The notes beneath the pieces were generated by a model, which was not told the DNA's origin, searched no databases, and saw only the letters and a program-made list of their open reading frames with translations. The position numbers were made by a program, and so were the translations under genes. Positions 25,838 through 34,590 of a stretch of 64,000 nt of DNA are shown in pieces; the first letter of the stretch is position 1, and every line of letters starts with the position of its first letter. The DNA comes from Ruminococcus sp. CAG:563 (GTDB lineage: Bacteria > Bacillota > Clostridia > Oscillospirales > Acutalibacteraceae): assembly GCA_000434915.1 (NCBI GenBank), contig FR882087.1, positions 152,177 through 216,176 on the forward strand. The letters are read 5' to 3'.

Positions 25838-26266
25838 ATGGCTTCTTGTACGTTTTTTGGACACAGAAAAATCCACGGAGAAACTGCTTTAAAAATAAGA
25901 GATATACTTATTGATTTGATTACAAATCAAAACGTTGATGTTTTCTATGTAGGGAATACCGGAGAATTTGACAAAACCGTTATTTGCGAATTGGATTATT
26001 TATCAAAAATATACTCATTCTCTTACTTCGTTGTACTTGCTTATATGCCAACATCAAAAGACAATTATTTTTATAAAAGCTCCGTTCTCCCTGAGGGCAT
26101 TGAAAAAGTTCCACGACGTTTTGCTATTGTTTATCGAAATAAATGGATGATCAAGCAATCCGATTATGTTGTTACATATGTTGAAAACACTGTTGGATCA
26201 AATTCCGCAAAGTTTAAAGAGCTATCAAAAAAACAAGGAAAGTTTGTTATTGAAATCAGTGCCTGA
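25838..26266 (+). CDS. SLOG/YpsA-like Rossmannoid protein of unknown function
   Basis: 142 residues. The opening CTFFGHRKI, then FYVGNTGEFD, a central VVLAYMP and SDYVVTYVENTVG near residue 108-120, is the pattern of small stand-alone SLOG-superfamily proteins. These have a Rossmann-like fold thought to bind nucleotides or nucleotide-derived ligands. I recognise the superfamily pattern but no specific function. It has a clean TATGGAGG ribosome site and a promoter covered by operators for the divergent XRE protein. It is more A+T-rich than the his genes next to it. The module could be a small sensing or defence-related pair, but nothing in sequence proves it. Confidence 0.75.
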   Translation: MASCTFFGHRKIHGETALKIRDILIDLITNQNVDVFYVGNTGEFDKTVICELDYLSKIYSFSYFVVLAYMPTSKDNYFYKSSVLPEGIEKVPRRFAIVYRNKWMIKQSDYVVTYVENTVGSNSAKFKELSKKQGKFVIEISA

Positions 26267-26295
26267 GTTTGATTTACGTTTTCAAACCGTCAAGC

Positions 26296-26943
26296 TCAGG
26301 TCATCTTTTCCTGCTTGACCTTATGGTCGATTATGTGGCGTGAGGCAAGCTCACGGTGAACATCCTCAACCGAGATACCCATCTCAACCATGAGCACCAT
26401 TGCATGATATGCAAGGTCTGCAAGCTCATAAACAGTTTCCTTTTTATCATTTGCCTTGCCTGCAATTATAACCTCGGTGCACTCCTCACCGACCTTTTTC
26501 AAAATCTTGTCGATTCCCTTTTCAAAAAGATAGGTCGTGTATGAGCCTTCCGGCTTCTCCTCTTTTCTGCCGACAAGCAGGTCGTAGAGTCCCTGCAAGC
26601 TGAATTCCTGCAATTCTTCGCTCTGATAAACAGGCTTTGTGAAGCATGAATCCGTTCCCGTGTGGCATGCCGGGCCGTCCTTTTCTACGACAACAACAAG
26701 TGCGTCGTTGTCGCAATCCGCCGTTATGCTGACAATGTGCTGATAATTGCCGCTGGTTTCGCCCTTGAGCCAAAGCTCCTGCCTTGACCGGCTCCAAAAG
26801 CAGGTCAAGCCCTTTTCCATTGAAATTTTAAGGCTCTCCTTATTCATATATGCAACAGTCAGCACCTTTTTAGTGATTGAATCAACAACCACGGCAGGGA
26901 TAAGACCCTTTTCGTCAAATTTAAGCTCATCTATATTCAACAT
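26296..26943 (-). CDS. hisIE: Bifunctional phosphoribosyl-AMP cyclohydrolase / phosphoribosyl-ATP pyrophosphatase
   Basis: Second and third steps of histidine synthesis in one chain of 215 residues. The N-terminal HisI domain (about 1-110) has CFWSRSRQELW, and its zinc/magnesium ligands are in ITADCDNDALV and GPACHTG. The C-terminal HisE domain (about 125-205) has the KKVGEECTEVIIA acidic helix. The start at 26943 lies 8 bases after GAGG. Another ATG at 26949 overlaps the hisF stop and is too close to the ribosome site. Last gene of the his operon. Confidence 0.96.
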   Translation of the reverse strand: MLNIDELKFDEKGLIPAVVVDSITKKVLTVAYMNKESLKISMEKGLTCFWSRSRQELWLKGETSGNYQHIVSITADCDNDALVVVVEKDGPACHTGTDSCFTKPVYQSEELQEFSLQGLYDLLVGRKEEKPEGSYTTYLFEKGIDKILKKVGEECTEVIIAGKANDKKETVYELADLAYHAMVLMVEMGISVEDVHRELASRHIIDHKVKQEKMT

Positions 26944-26945
26944 AA

Positions 26946-27704
26946 TCATAACCTCACTGTAATATTATTTTTTCTGAGTTCACGCTTCAAATCGGGGATC
27001 GCAACCTCGCCGAAGTGGAAGATTGAAGCAGCAAGTCCGGCGTCGATATCGGGGATTTCACGGAATAAATCGACAAAATCGTTAATTCCTCCTGCACCGC
27101 CCGATGCGATAACAGGCACATTAACAGCGTTGCAAACCGCCTTAAGCATCTCGATATCAAAGCCTTTTTTCACGCCGTCGGTGTCAATCGAATTGACAAC
27201 AGCCTCGCCTGCTCCGAGGTCAACGCAACGCTTTATCCAGCTTATCGCCTCCATGCCCGTGTCCTCACGGCCGCCCTTTGCGAAAACATGAAATTCACCG
27301 TCAACTCGCTTAACATCGGCGGAAATGACAACGCACTGGTTACCGTAACGTTCCGCCGCTTCACGGATTAGCTCAGGGTTTTTAATTGCTCCCGAGTTCA
27401 CGCTGACCTTGTCTGCGCCGCATTTCAACACCCTGTCGAAATCATCAACGGTGTTTATTCCGCCGCCAACCGTCAGCGGAATGAAAATCCGGCTTGCGAC
27501 CTCACGAAGTATGTCCGTGAACAACTTTCTCTCTTCAAACGATGCCGTAATATCGTAAAAAACAAGCTCGTCCGCTCCGTTGTCGGAATAATATTTTGCA
27601 AGCTCGACGGGCGACGACACATCGGAAAGTCCCTTAAAATTCACGCCTTTGACGACTCTGCCGTTTTTCACATCAAGGCAGGGTATAATTCTTTTTGTAA
27701 TCAT
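26946..27704 (-). CDS. hisF: Imidazole glycerol phosphate synthase, cyclase subunit
   Basis: 252 residues. (beta/alpha)8 barrel that, with HisH, makes imidazole glycerol phosphate and AICAR from PRFAR. The catalytic Asp in IPCLDVKNGRVVKG (about Asp11) and the second Asp in VISADVK (about 130) are present, as is the phosphate-binding VGGGI and ASGGAG. Its ATG overlaps the hisA stop by 4 bases (ATGA), indicating translational coupling. Confidence 0.98.
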   Translation of the reverse strand: MITKRIIPCLDVKNGRVVKGVNFKGLSDVSSPVELAKYYSDNGADELVFYDITASFEERKLFTDILREVASRIFIPLTVGGGINTVDDFDRVLKCGADKVSVNSGAIKNPELIREAAERYGNQCVVISADVKRVDGEFHVFAKGGREDTGMEAISWIKRCVDLGAGEAVVNSIDTDGVKKGFDIEMLKAVCNAVNVPVIASGGAGGINDFVDLFREIPDIDAGLAASIFHFGEVAIPDLKRELRKNNITVRL

Positions 27705-28414
27705 TTCGCCACCTCGATTGCTTCTTTGAGGTCAACAGCTCCGGTATAATACGCCTTGCCGATTATTGCGCCGTAGAGATTCATTTTTCGCAGCTCTTTA
27801 ACGTCCTCAATGCTCGAAACTCCGCCCGAAGCGGTTATATCAAGCGAATACTTTGCCGAAAGCTCACGGTAAAGCTCAAGATTTGTTCCCCTCATTGCAC
27901 CGTCACGAGAAATATCGGTACAGATTATATTCTTCACGCCGAGATTCTGCATCTTCAAAAAGAATTCGTCAAGCGTAACATCTGACTGTTCGAGCCAGCC
28001 CTTAACAGCAATTTTGCCGTCCTTAACATCGGCACCGACTGCAATCTTTTCGCCGTAAGTCCTGACGGCCTCTTTCAAAAAAGCTTCGTCACAGATCGCC
28101 GCCGTGCCGAGAATAACACGGGATACGCCTGCGTCGATATATTTTTTAACAGTATCCATGCTTCGGATTCCGCCGCCAATTTCGACAAAAAGTCCCGTAT
28201 TTTCGGCAACCTCGGCTACAATATCCATGTTCGGCGTAGTGCCGTATTTTGCACCGTCAAGGTCAACCATATGAATATGCATCGCACCGAGCGACTTAAA
28301 TTTTCGGGCGACCTCAAGCGGTGAATCGCTGTAAACAGTCACCTGATTATAATCGCCCTTCAGCAGTCTGACCGCCTTGCGGCCGAGCAAATCTATTGCA
28401 GGAAGTATTATCAT
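27701..28414 (-). CDS. hisA: ProFAR isomerase
   Basis: Phosphoribosylformimino-5-aminoimidazole carboxamide ribotide isomerase, 237 residues. Half-barrel duplication like HisF. LPAIDLLGRKAVRLLKG holds the general base Asp (about 8), VEIGGGIRS the phosphate site and ICTDISRDGAM the second catalytic Asp. The start at 28414 is where the first beta-strand begins; a longer reading to 28453 would run into hisH and add an unrelated 13 residues. The ribosome site (AAAGGA) is a little far, about 12 bases. Confidence 0.97.
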   Translation of the reverse strand: MIILPAIDLLGRKAVRLLKGDYNQVTVYSDSPLEVARKFKSLGAMHIHMVDLDGAKYGTTPNMDIVAEVAENTGLFVEIGGGIRSMDTVKKYIDAGVSRVILGTAAICDEAFLKEAVRTYGEKIAVGADVKDGKIAVKGWLEQSDVTLDEFFLKMQNLGVKNIICTDISRDGAMRGTNLELYRELSAKYSLDITASGGVSSIEDVKELRKMNLYGAIIGKAYYTGAVDLKEAIEVAK

Positions 28415-28440
28415 TTGTATAATCGTTCCTTTCTTATGAA

Positions 28441-29049
28441 TTAACCCTCGCAAAAAGCCTTAAGAATCGCAAGTCCGACCTTGCCGCTTTTTTCGGGGTG
28501 AAACTGGCAGCCCTTTATGTTGCCGAGTTCAACTGCGGCAGTCATCTCTTTGCCGTATTCCGTTGTTGCAATCACGCTGTCGTCGCAGTCCGTCGCATAA
28601 TAAGAATGGACAAAATAAACGCAGTCGCTTTGATTTATGTATTTAAAAAGTCCGCTCGGCTTTGCAAAATGCAGCGCATTCCAACCAATATGCGGAATTT
28701 TCAGATTCTTCGGAATTGTTCCCTCCATAGGAATAACCGAGCCCTTGAGGAGCCCGAGGCCCTCATGCTCTCCGTATTCAAAGCTTTTCTCAAAAAGCAA
28801 CTGCATTCCGAGACAGATTCCCATAATATCCTTACCTGACGCAGCCTGCTCCTTAACGACAACATCCATGCTGCTTTCACGAAGCTTTTGTGCGGCATCG
28901 GCAAATGCACCGACACCCGGCAAAATGAGCTTATCGGCAGATTTTATTGTATCAATATCCGAAGTAACAATCGCCTGTGCCCCTATGCTCGATAATGACG
29001 AACAAAGAGAAAACAGGTTGCCGACTCCGTAATCAATTATCGCTATCAT
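28441..29049 (-). CDS. hisH: Imidazole glycerol phosphate synthase, glutaminase subunit
   Basis: 202 residues, class I glutamine amidotransferase supplying ammonia to HisF. The nucleophile elbow GICLGMQLLFE contains the catalytic Cys (about 80). The His-Glu pair is in GCQFHPEKSG near the C-terminus (about 182-186). VGNLFSL and LPGVGAF shape the oxyanion site. Its first base overlaps the last base of the hisB stop (TAATG-type), so the two are coupled. Confidence 0.97.
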   Translation of the reverse strand: MIAIIDYGVGNLFSLCSSLSSIGAQAIVTSDIDTIKSADKLILPGVGAFADAAQKLRESSMDVVVKEQAASGKDIMGICLGMQLLFEKSFEYGEHEGLGLLKGSVIPMEGTIPKNLKIPHIGWNALHFAKPSGLFKYINQSDCVYFVHSYYATDCDDSVIATTEYGKEMTAAVELGNIKGCQFHPEKSGKVGLAILKAFCEG

Positions 29050-29636
29050 TAAAGCAACCCCTTTGTTGACGGAATTTCATCGGCAAAATTCTTGTCAATG
29101 CTCACCGCCGTGCGTAAGCTTCTTGCGACCGATTTGAATGAACCTTCGATTATGTGGTGAGAATTGCTTCCGGCAAGCTTACGAATATGAAGCGTTATTC
29201 CCGCATCATCGGCAAATGCACGCCAAAATTCTTCAACAAGCTCGGTATCAAAATCGCCGACCTTTTGAGTCGGGATTTCAAGTGCATAATAAAGTCCGCC
29301 CCTGCCCGAAATATCAACAGCGGAAAGAATAAGAGATTCGTCCATCGGCAGAGTTGTATCACCGTAACGAACAATGCCCTTCTTGTCACCGAGAGCCTCT
29401 TTGAATGCCTTGCCGAGGCTGATTCCGATATCCTCAACCGTGTGATGATAATCAACGTAGGTATCGCCGACGCACTTTACCGTCAAATCAAATCTGCCGT
29501 GACGTGCAAAGAGGTTCAGCATGTGGTCAAGGAATCCGCAGCCGGTTGCAACGTCCGCCTTGCCGCCTCCGTCGAGATCGACGCTCAGCTTTATATCCGT
29601 TTCATTTGTTTTTCTGTCGATATTTCCTGTTCTCAT
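29049..29636 (-). CDS. hisB: Imidazoleglycerol-phosphate dehydratase
   Basis: 195 residues, monofunctional dehydratase (no histidinol phosphatase domain, unlike E. coli). The Mn-binding motifs GFLDHMLNLFARHG and DYHHTVEDIG, and the duplicated counterpart LAGSNSHHIIEG, are complete. The start at 29636 is placed 8 bases after AAGGA. It overlaps the end of the Nudix gene by 4 bases. Confidence 0.97.
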   Translation of the reverse strand: MRTGNIDRKTNETDIKLSVDLDGGGKADVATGCGFLDHMLNLFARHGRFDLTVKCVGDTYVDYHHTVEDIGISLGKAFKEALGDKKGIVRYGDTTLPMDESLILSAVDISGRGGLYYALEIPTQKVGDFDTELVEEFWRAFADDAGITLHIRKLAGSNSHHIIEGSFKSVARSLRTAVSIDKNFADEIPSTKGLL

Positions 29637-30202
29637 ATGAAACATCCTTTCGTTTTTTCAATACCCTTTTTCAGAATCAGAAGCTCATCCACGGCTATAC
29701 AATTTTTAAAGCCGTTATCACGAACGCCGTCAATGCACTCGTTGAAATCAATCCATTTAACACTTTCAAGCTCTTCCTTTTGAATCGTAAATTCATTCTC
29801 CTCCATGTCACGCCAAAGAAGAAAAACTCTTGAAAATTGATTGTCGTGAAACGGCTTTCCCGAAAACACATCGTTCCATTGCACATTTCTGTCGCCGCAA
29901 TAAACAGGCTCGTTTTCTTCTGCGACTACCCCAAGCTCCTCCCGAAGCTCACGAACGGCGGATTTTCTGAATCCGTCGCCTGCCGGGATATGACCTGCGC
30001 TCGATATATCGTAGCACCCGGGATATGAATCCTTATTCTCGGCTCGTTTTTGCAAAAGAATTTCTACTCTGCCGTTTCTTTCCCTTGCGAGCCACACATG
30101 AGATGTTCTGTGACGGATTCCCTTGGCATGTGCAATTTTTCTTTCAACGGTTTCGCCTGTCGGCTCTCCGTTTTCATCAACAATATCTAAAAATTCCTGC
30201 AT
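29633..30202 (-). CDS. Nudix hydrolase embedded in the his operon
   Basis: 189 residues. The Nudix box is recognisable as GHIPAG-D-x7-RELREELGV (about 70-92). Its first acidic position is Asp instead of the usual Glu. The N-terminal MQEFLDIVDENGEPTG resembles the isopentenyl-diphosphate-isomerase-like Nudix group. It sits between hisC and hisB with a 3-base gap on one side and a 4-base overlap on the other, so it must be co-translated with them. No histidine-pathway Nudix step is known to me. It may clean up damaged nucleotides such as PR-ATP side products (speculative). Confidence 0.88.
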   Translation of the reverse strand: MQEFLDIVDENGEPTGETVERKIAHAKGIRHRTSHVWLARERNGRVEILLQKRAENKDSYPGCYDISSAGHIPAGDGFRKSAVRELREELGVVAEENEPVYCGDRNVQWNDVFSGKPFHDNQFSRVFLLWRDMEENEFTIQKEELESVKWIDFNECIDGVRDNGFKNCIAVDELLILKKGIEKTKGCFI

Positions 30203-30205
30203 AGT

Positions 30206-31261
30206 TCAATCAACGATTTCCTTAACTGCATCAATAAAAATTTTCATCTGCTCGGCCGTACCGATTGTGATTCTATTATAATCGCAAATGCGTTCCTTTG
30301 TAAAGTGGCGAATGAGAATTCCTTTTTCTTTAAGCGTTAAATATAGCTCCTCACCGCCGATTTTATCCGACTTTGCGAATATAAAATTCGCAGTTGACGG
30401 AAGAACGGTAAATCCGAGCTTCTCAAGCTCGAGAGTTGTCCATGCCCTGTTTTCCCGAATCTTTTTGCAATTATTCATATAGTAGTCGTTGTCTTCAAGA
30501 GCCGCAATACCTGCCGCCGCCGTAAGACGGTTTACATTGTACGGATTCGTAGAATATTTAACCGTGTTCAGGTCGGCAATGAGCTTTTTGTTTCCGATAC
30601 CGAAACCGAGCCTTGCACCCGCCATTGAACGTGATTTTGAAAAGGTTCCCGTAACAAGCAGATTATCGTATTTCTTGGTAAGCGGCACCGCACTTTGACC
30701 GCCGAAGTCGATATACGCTTCATCGATTATAACAACGTTATCGGGGTTGCTCTTTACAATTTCTTCAATCGTTTCGAGACTGAGAGCAAGTCCCGTCGGC
30801 GCATTGGGATTGGCAATTACAACGGTTTCGTTAACTGCCGTATAGTCATTCGGGTCAAGTGTGAAATCACTTTTGAGAGGGATTTCCGTATACGGAATAT
30901 GATTAAGCTCGGCAAACACAGGGTAAAATCCGTATGTGATATCCGCAAATCGAAGAGGATTTTTCTCATCGGCAAACGCCATGAATGCAAAATTCAGCAC
31001 CTCGTCCGAGCCGTTCGTCATGATTATTTCATCGTCATTTATGCCGAAAACCTCGGCCGCCTTTTTTCTCAGGGCAACACACTCCGGGTCGGAATAAAGC
31101 TGAAGCTTGCCGGCTTCCGCCTCGACCGCCTTTGCAACCGCCTGCGACGGCGGAAACGGCGACTCGTTTGTATTGAGCTTTACATATTTTTTATCCTGCG
31201 GCTGCTCGCCGGGGGTGTATGGAACAAGTGAAGAATATTTTTCTGAAAAAAATCTGCTCAT
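30206..31261 (-). CDS. hisC: Histidinol-phosphate aminotransferase
   Basis: 351 residues. PLP fold type I, class II. LNTNESPFPPS near the N-terminus, MTNGSDEVLNFAF, the ANPNAPTG motif, VIIDEAYIDFGG (PLP-binding Asp/Tyr) and TFSKSRSMAGARLGF with the Schiff-base Lys (about 210) are all present. Its ATG overlaps the hisD stop by one base. Confidence 0.97.
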   Translation of the reverse strand: MSRFFSEKYSSLVPYTPGEQPQDKKYVKLNTNESPFPPSQAVAKAVEAEAGKLQLYSDPECVALRKKAAEVFGINDDEIIMTNGSDEVLNFAFMAFADEKNPLRFADITYGFYPVFAELNHIPYTEIPLKSDFTLDPNDYTAVNETVVIANPNAPTGLALSLETIEEIVKSNPDNVVIIDEAYIDFGGQSAVPLTKKYDNLLVTGTFSKSRSMAGARLGFGIGNKKLIADLNTVKYSTNPYNVNRLTAAAGIAALEDNDYYMNNCKKIRENRAWTTLELEKLGFTVLPSTANFIFAKSDKIGGEELYLTLKEKGILIRHFTKERICDYNRITIGTAEQMKIFIDAVKEIVD

Positions 31262-32538
31262 TATTTCTCGAAACGCACTGTTGCACTCTTGCCGTGTGCG
31301 CTCAGTCCCTCCTTGTTTGCAAAGTATGATATTTTGTCTGCCACCTTTTCAAGAGCAGCGGAAGAATAATATGTGAACTGTGATTTTTTAACAAAATCAT
31401 CAACCGAAAGCGGAGAAGAAAATCTTGCTGTTCCGCTCGTCGGCAAAGTGTGATTCGGACCCGCAAAATAGTCGCCGAGAGCCTCCGGACAATTCTTGCC
31501 CATGAAAATTGAACCTGCGTGCTTTATCTTATCGAGATAATCAAACGGGTTGTCAACGCAAAGCTCAAGGTGCTCCGGAGCAATTTCATTTGCAATATCA
31601 ATAGCGAGAAGCAAGTTATCCTCGGCAACTATTATTTTGCCGTTATTATCAATCGAAGCCCTTGCGATTTCGGCACGGGGAAGAAGCGGAATCTGCATTT
31701 CAAGCTCATCGCTTACAGCCTGTGCAAAGTCCTTGTCATCCGTTACAAGTACCGCACTTGCCATTTTGTCATGCTCGGCCTGAGAAAGAAGATCTGCGGC
31801 AACAAACTTCGGATTGCACGTTGCGTCGGCGACAACAAGAATTTCACTCGGACCGGCGATCATATCTATCGAGACCTTGCCGAAAACCTGTTTCTTCGCT
31901 TCGGCAACAAAGGCATTACCGGGACCGACAATCTTATCGACCTTTGGCACACTTTGTGTTCCGTAAGCCAGAGCCGCAACCGCCTGCGCTCCGCCTACTT
32001 TAAAAATTCTGTCAACGCCTGCGATTGATGCGGCGGCGAGAATAACAGGATTAACCTTTCCGTCCTGCTTCGGCGGAGTTACCATGACGATTTCGGGGCA
32101 GCCTGCAATCTTGGCCGGAATGCTGTCCATCAAAACCGTTGACGGATAAGCTGCCGTGCCGCCGGGAACATAGAGTCCGACCTTTTCAATCGGCATAATC
32201 TTTTGGCCGATAACAACGCCGTCCTTGTCGTTTATCACAAAGCTTGTTCGAACCTGTTTCTCGTGGAAGGCACGAATATTCTGCGCAGCTTCTGTCATAA
32301 CGGAAATGAATTCCGGATCAACAATGTTCAAAGCCTCGTCAATCTCTTCTTTTGTGACCTCAAGGCTCGTAAGCTCGGCCTTGTCAAACTTTTTTGAATA
32401 AGCAAAAAGAGCCTTATCGCCGTTTTTTCTGACGTCGGCAATTATATCGGCAACAATATCCTCAACATTTGCAGATATATTTTCTCTTGCAAAAATTTCG
32501 CTGTTCGGCACTTCGCCGTATTTATATATCTTAATCAT
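31261..32538 (-). CDS. hisD: Histidinol dehydrogenase
   Basis: 425 residues. Two successive NAD+-dependent oxidations of histidinol to histidine, zinc-dependent. VGLYVPGGTAAYPS, the signature IAGPSEILVVAD, and zinc/catalytic residues in SQAEHDK and ANEIAPEHLEL are intact. A TTG at 32544 is also in frame; the ATG at 32538 is preferred, about 10 bases after AGGAG. It overlaps the hisG stop by 8 bases. Confidence 0.97.
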   Translation of the reverse strand: MIKIYKYGEVPNSEIFARENISANVEDIVADIIADVRKNGDKALFAYSKKFDKAELTSLEVTKEEIDEALNIVDPEFISVMTEAAQNIRAFHEKQVRTSFVINDKDGVVIGQKIMPIEKVGLYVPGGTAAYPSTVLMDSIPAKIAGCPEIVMVTPPKQDGKVNPVILAAASIAGVDRIFKVGGAQAVAALAYGTQSVPKVDKIVGPGNAFVAEAKKQVFGKVSIDMIAGPSEILVVADATCNPKFVAADLLSQAEHDKMASAVLVTDDKDFAQAVSDELEMQIPLLPRAEIARASIDNNGKIIVAEDNLLLAIDIANEIAPEHLELCVDNPFDYLDKIKHAGSIFMGKNCPEALGDYFAGPNHTLPTSGTARFSSPLSVDDFVKKSQFTYYSSAALEKVADKISYFANKEGLSAHGKSATVRFEK

Positions 32539-33157
32539 TTTCAATCTGCTCCTTTATACTTGAAACAATCTTTTCAATCTGCTCACGTTTAAAATTATAC
32601 GCCGATTTGTTTGCTATCAGCCTTGCGCTTATCGGCAGAAACTTTGTTTTCACTTCAAGATTATTTTCACGAAGCGTTGTTCCTGTTTCAACGATATCGA
32701 CAATTACATCGGAGAGGCCGAGAATCGGTGCAATTTCTATCGAACCGTTGAGCTTTATAATATCAATATCTCTGCCTATGCTGTCATAATAATTTGACGC
32801 AATGTTCGTGAACTTCGTCGCCACTCTCAGCGTGCGTGTGCCGTCATCATTGAAATTCTTCGGCCCTGCGACCGCCATGTGACATTTTCCTATATCAAGA
32901 TCGAGCAGCTCATAAACATTCGGCTCATATTCAAGCAGAATATCCTTGCCGGCAACGCCGATATCCGCCGCTCCCCTCTCAACATAAATCGAAACATCGG
33001 AGGGCTTGACCCAAAAATATCGAACCTGCTTTTCTTCGTTTTCAAAAATCAGCTTTCTGTTATTTTCCTTTATTGAGGGGCATTCAAAGCCTGCGGCCTC
33101 AAACATTGCATAAACCTTTTCACCGAGCCGCCCTTTCGGCAGTGCCACGTTAAGCAT
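32531..33157 (-). CDS. hisG: ATP phosphoribosyltransferase, short form
   Basis: First committed step of histidine synthesis (ATP + PRPP to PR-ATP). 208 residues, lacking the C-terminal ACT-like regulatory domain of the long form; such short enzymes need HisZ, which is encoded directly upstream. LPKGRLGE at the N-terminus and the PRPP-binding loop DVIVDIVETGTTLREN (about 150-165) are present. It overlaps hisZ by 8 bases. Confidence 0.96.
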   Translation of the reverse strand: MLNVALPKGRLGEKVYAMFEAAGFECPSIKENNRKLIFENEEKQVRYFWVKPSDVSIYVERGAADIGVAGKDILLEYEPNVYELLDLDIGKCHMAVAGPKNFNDDGTRTLRVATKFTNIASNYYDSIGRDIDIIKLNGSIEIAPILGLSDVIVDIVETGTTLRENNLEVKTKFLPISARLIANKSAYNFKREQIEKIVSSIKEQIEND

Positions 33158-34244
33158 TTGAATCCCTCCTTAAGTCGACAATTTCTTTATACCTGAGCTT
33201 TTCCGGAACAGCCTTTTGCGCACTTACCGTTTTTCCCGATTTTATAAGCTCATTCACCTTGTTCGCAACGGTTTTGCTGTCCGTTTTTCCGTCATAAACG
33301 AGAAGCACATCAACATCATATCCGGGAGCTTCCGTTCTGAGCTGTTCAAGCAAATCAAGGTAAAGCGCAAATCCGATTGCGCCGGATTTTCTGCCCATTT
33401 TCTTCATCATTCTGTCATACTGACCGCCGGCAAGAACACCGTCGCATATTCCGTCAACAAAGCCTCGGAAAACGAATCCGCTGTAATAATTCATATTGTT
33501 GACAACGGAAAAATCAAAAAGAATTTTATCCGAATACGGGGAGGTATCCAGCATCTCCGAAATTGTGCGAAGCTCGTTCAAATTCTCCCCGGAGCAAATC
33601 TTTTCAATCTGAGAAAGAACCTTATTTCTTTCTCCGCTCGCCGAAATAATCGTTGAAAGTGTCCGGGATTTTTCATCTTCAACGCCGTATTCCTTGCAAA
33701 GCTTAACAAGGTCATGACTGTTTTTTTCTTCGATCAGCTTGATTGCCTTCTCGGCAAATCCGGCATCATCGCAAATATCGGCGAGTATCTTCTGCAAAAA
33801 TCCGAGGTGCGAAACATTCAGAACAAAGCTGTCGGAAATCTGCGCAAGCGTTTCCGCAGCGAGGCTGATAACCTCGTAAATATCGTAAAAATCGAGGTCG
33901 CCAATGCATTCAAGGCCTGCTTGCATAATCTCCTTATAGCGATGAGTGTTTTTGGAAATTCGATAAACATTCTCATTGTAGAAAACCTTTTTCTTCTCGT
34001 TCGGTGTATCGTCGCTGTTCTTTATAATTGAAAGCGTAACGTCGGGTTTGAGAGCCATAAGCTTTCCGTTTGTATCGTTAAAAGTGATTACCCTGTCGCT
34101 GACAAGGAAATCCTTGTTTCTGACATAAAGGTCATATTCCTCAAACTTGCTCATTTTGAACGGAGCGTAACCGTATTTGCGATAAAGCGAACGGAGATTA
34201 AATATCGCCCGCTCCTCACTTTTCAAAAGTTTTTCGTCAATCAT
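33150..34244 (-). CDS. hisZ: ATP phosphoribosyltransferase regulatory subunit
   Basis: 364 residues, paralogue of histidyl-tRNA synthetase without aminoacylation activity. It binds HisG and mediates histidine feedback. Class II synthetase-like motifs remain (motif 2-like VFYNENVYRISKNTHRYKEIMQAG; motif 3-like GGQYDRMMKKMGRKSGAIGFA). The anticodon-binding domain is short. Its position immediately before short-form hisG is the classic arrangement. The ATG overlaps the end of the TrpR-like gene by 8 bases. Confidence 0.94.
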   Translation of the reverse strand: MIDEKLLKSEERAIFNLRSLYRKYGYAPFKMSKFEEYDLYVRNKDFLVSDRVITFNDTNGKLMALKPDVTLSIIKNSDDTPNEKKKVFYNENVYRISKNTHRYKEIMQAGLECIGDLDFYDIYEVISLAAETLAQISDSFVLNVSHLGFLQKILADICDDAGFAEKAIKLIEEKNSHDLVKLCKEYGVEDEKSRTLSTIISASGERNKVLSQIEKICSGENLNELRTISEMLDTSPYSDKILFDFSVVNNMNYYSGFVFRGFVDGICDGVLAGGQYDRMMKKMGRKSGAIGFALYLDLLEQLRTEAPGYDVDVLLVYDGKTDSKTVANKVNELIKSGKTVSAQKAVPEKLRYKEIVDLRRDSNA

Positions 34245-34536
34245 CTTTTTCGCCCTCTTGCAATCTTTCGATAATCATTTTGTATCCGCCGTTGCCGTAT
34301 TCGATACAACGGCTTATGCGGCTGATGGTCGCCGTGCTGACGCCCGTTTTCTGCGAAATCTGCGCATAGCTCATGCCTTGACTCAAAAGCTTTGCAACCG
34401 AAAGCCTTTGTGACATTTCAAGCAGTTCCTTAATCGTGCAAATATCCTCAAGAAAGGCGTAGCACTCCTCTTGGGTTTTTAAAGAAAGAAGAGCCTTGCA
34501 AAGCTCATCCGTTGAATCATTATGCCAATTACACAT
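34237..34536 (-). CDS. hisR: TrpR-like YerC/YecD-family regulator, probable histidine repressor
   Basis: 99 residues. A TrpR-type helical core with the HTH at about 55-80 (SYAQISQKTGVSTATISRI) matches the YerC/YecD family. Members of this family are known in Firmicutes as histidine-responsive regulators (HisR). Here it is the first gene of the his operon, fused to hisZ by overlap. A near-perfect palindrome with TTAGCGT/ACGCTAA half-sites lies just downstream of the -10 box, so it very likely autoregulates the operon with histidine as co-repressor. ATG follows GAGGGAG. Confidence 0.9.
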   Translation of the reverse strand: MCNWHNDSTDELCKALLSLKTQEECYAFLEDICTIKELLEMSQRLSVAKLLSQGMSYAQISQKTGVSTATISRISRCIEYGNGGYKMIIERLQEGEKDD

Positions 34537-34550
34537 CTGTCTCCCTCACT

Positions 34551-34590
34551 TTAGCGTGTTAATACGCTAACATAATAGCACGCTAATATA
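34551..34590. promoter_or_regulatory. Probable HisR operators at the his promoter
   Basis: A 20-base palindrome at 34551-34570 (outer half-sites TTAGCGT and ACGCTAA; 18 of 20 positions symmetric) sits at the transcription start. A second half-palindromic copy (AGCACGCTAA, within about 34576-34586) lies in the promoter spacer. Bound repressor would cover -10 and +1. Confidence 0.8.
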
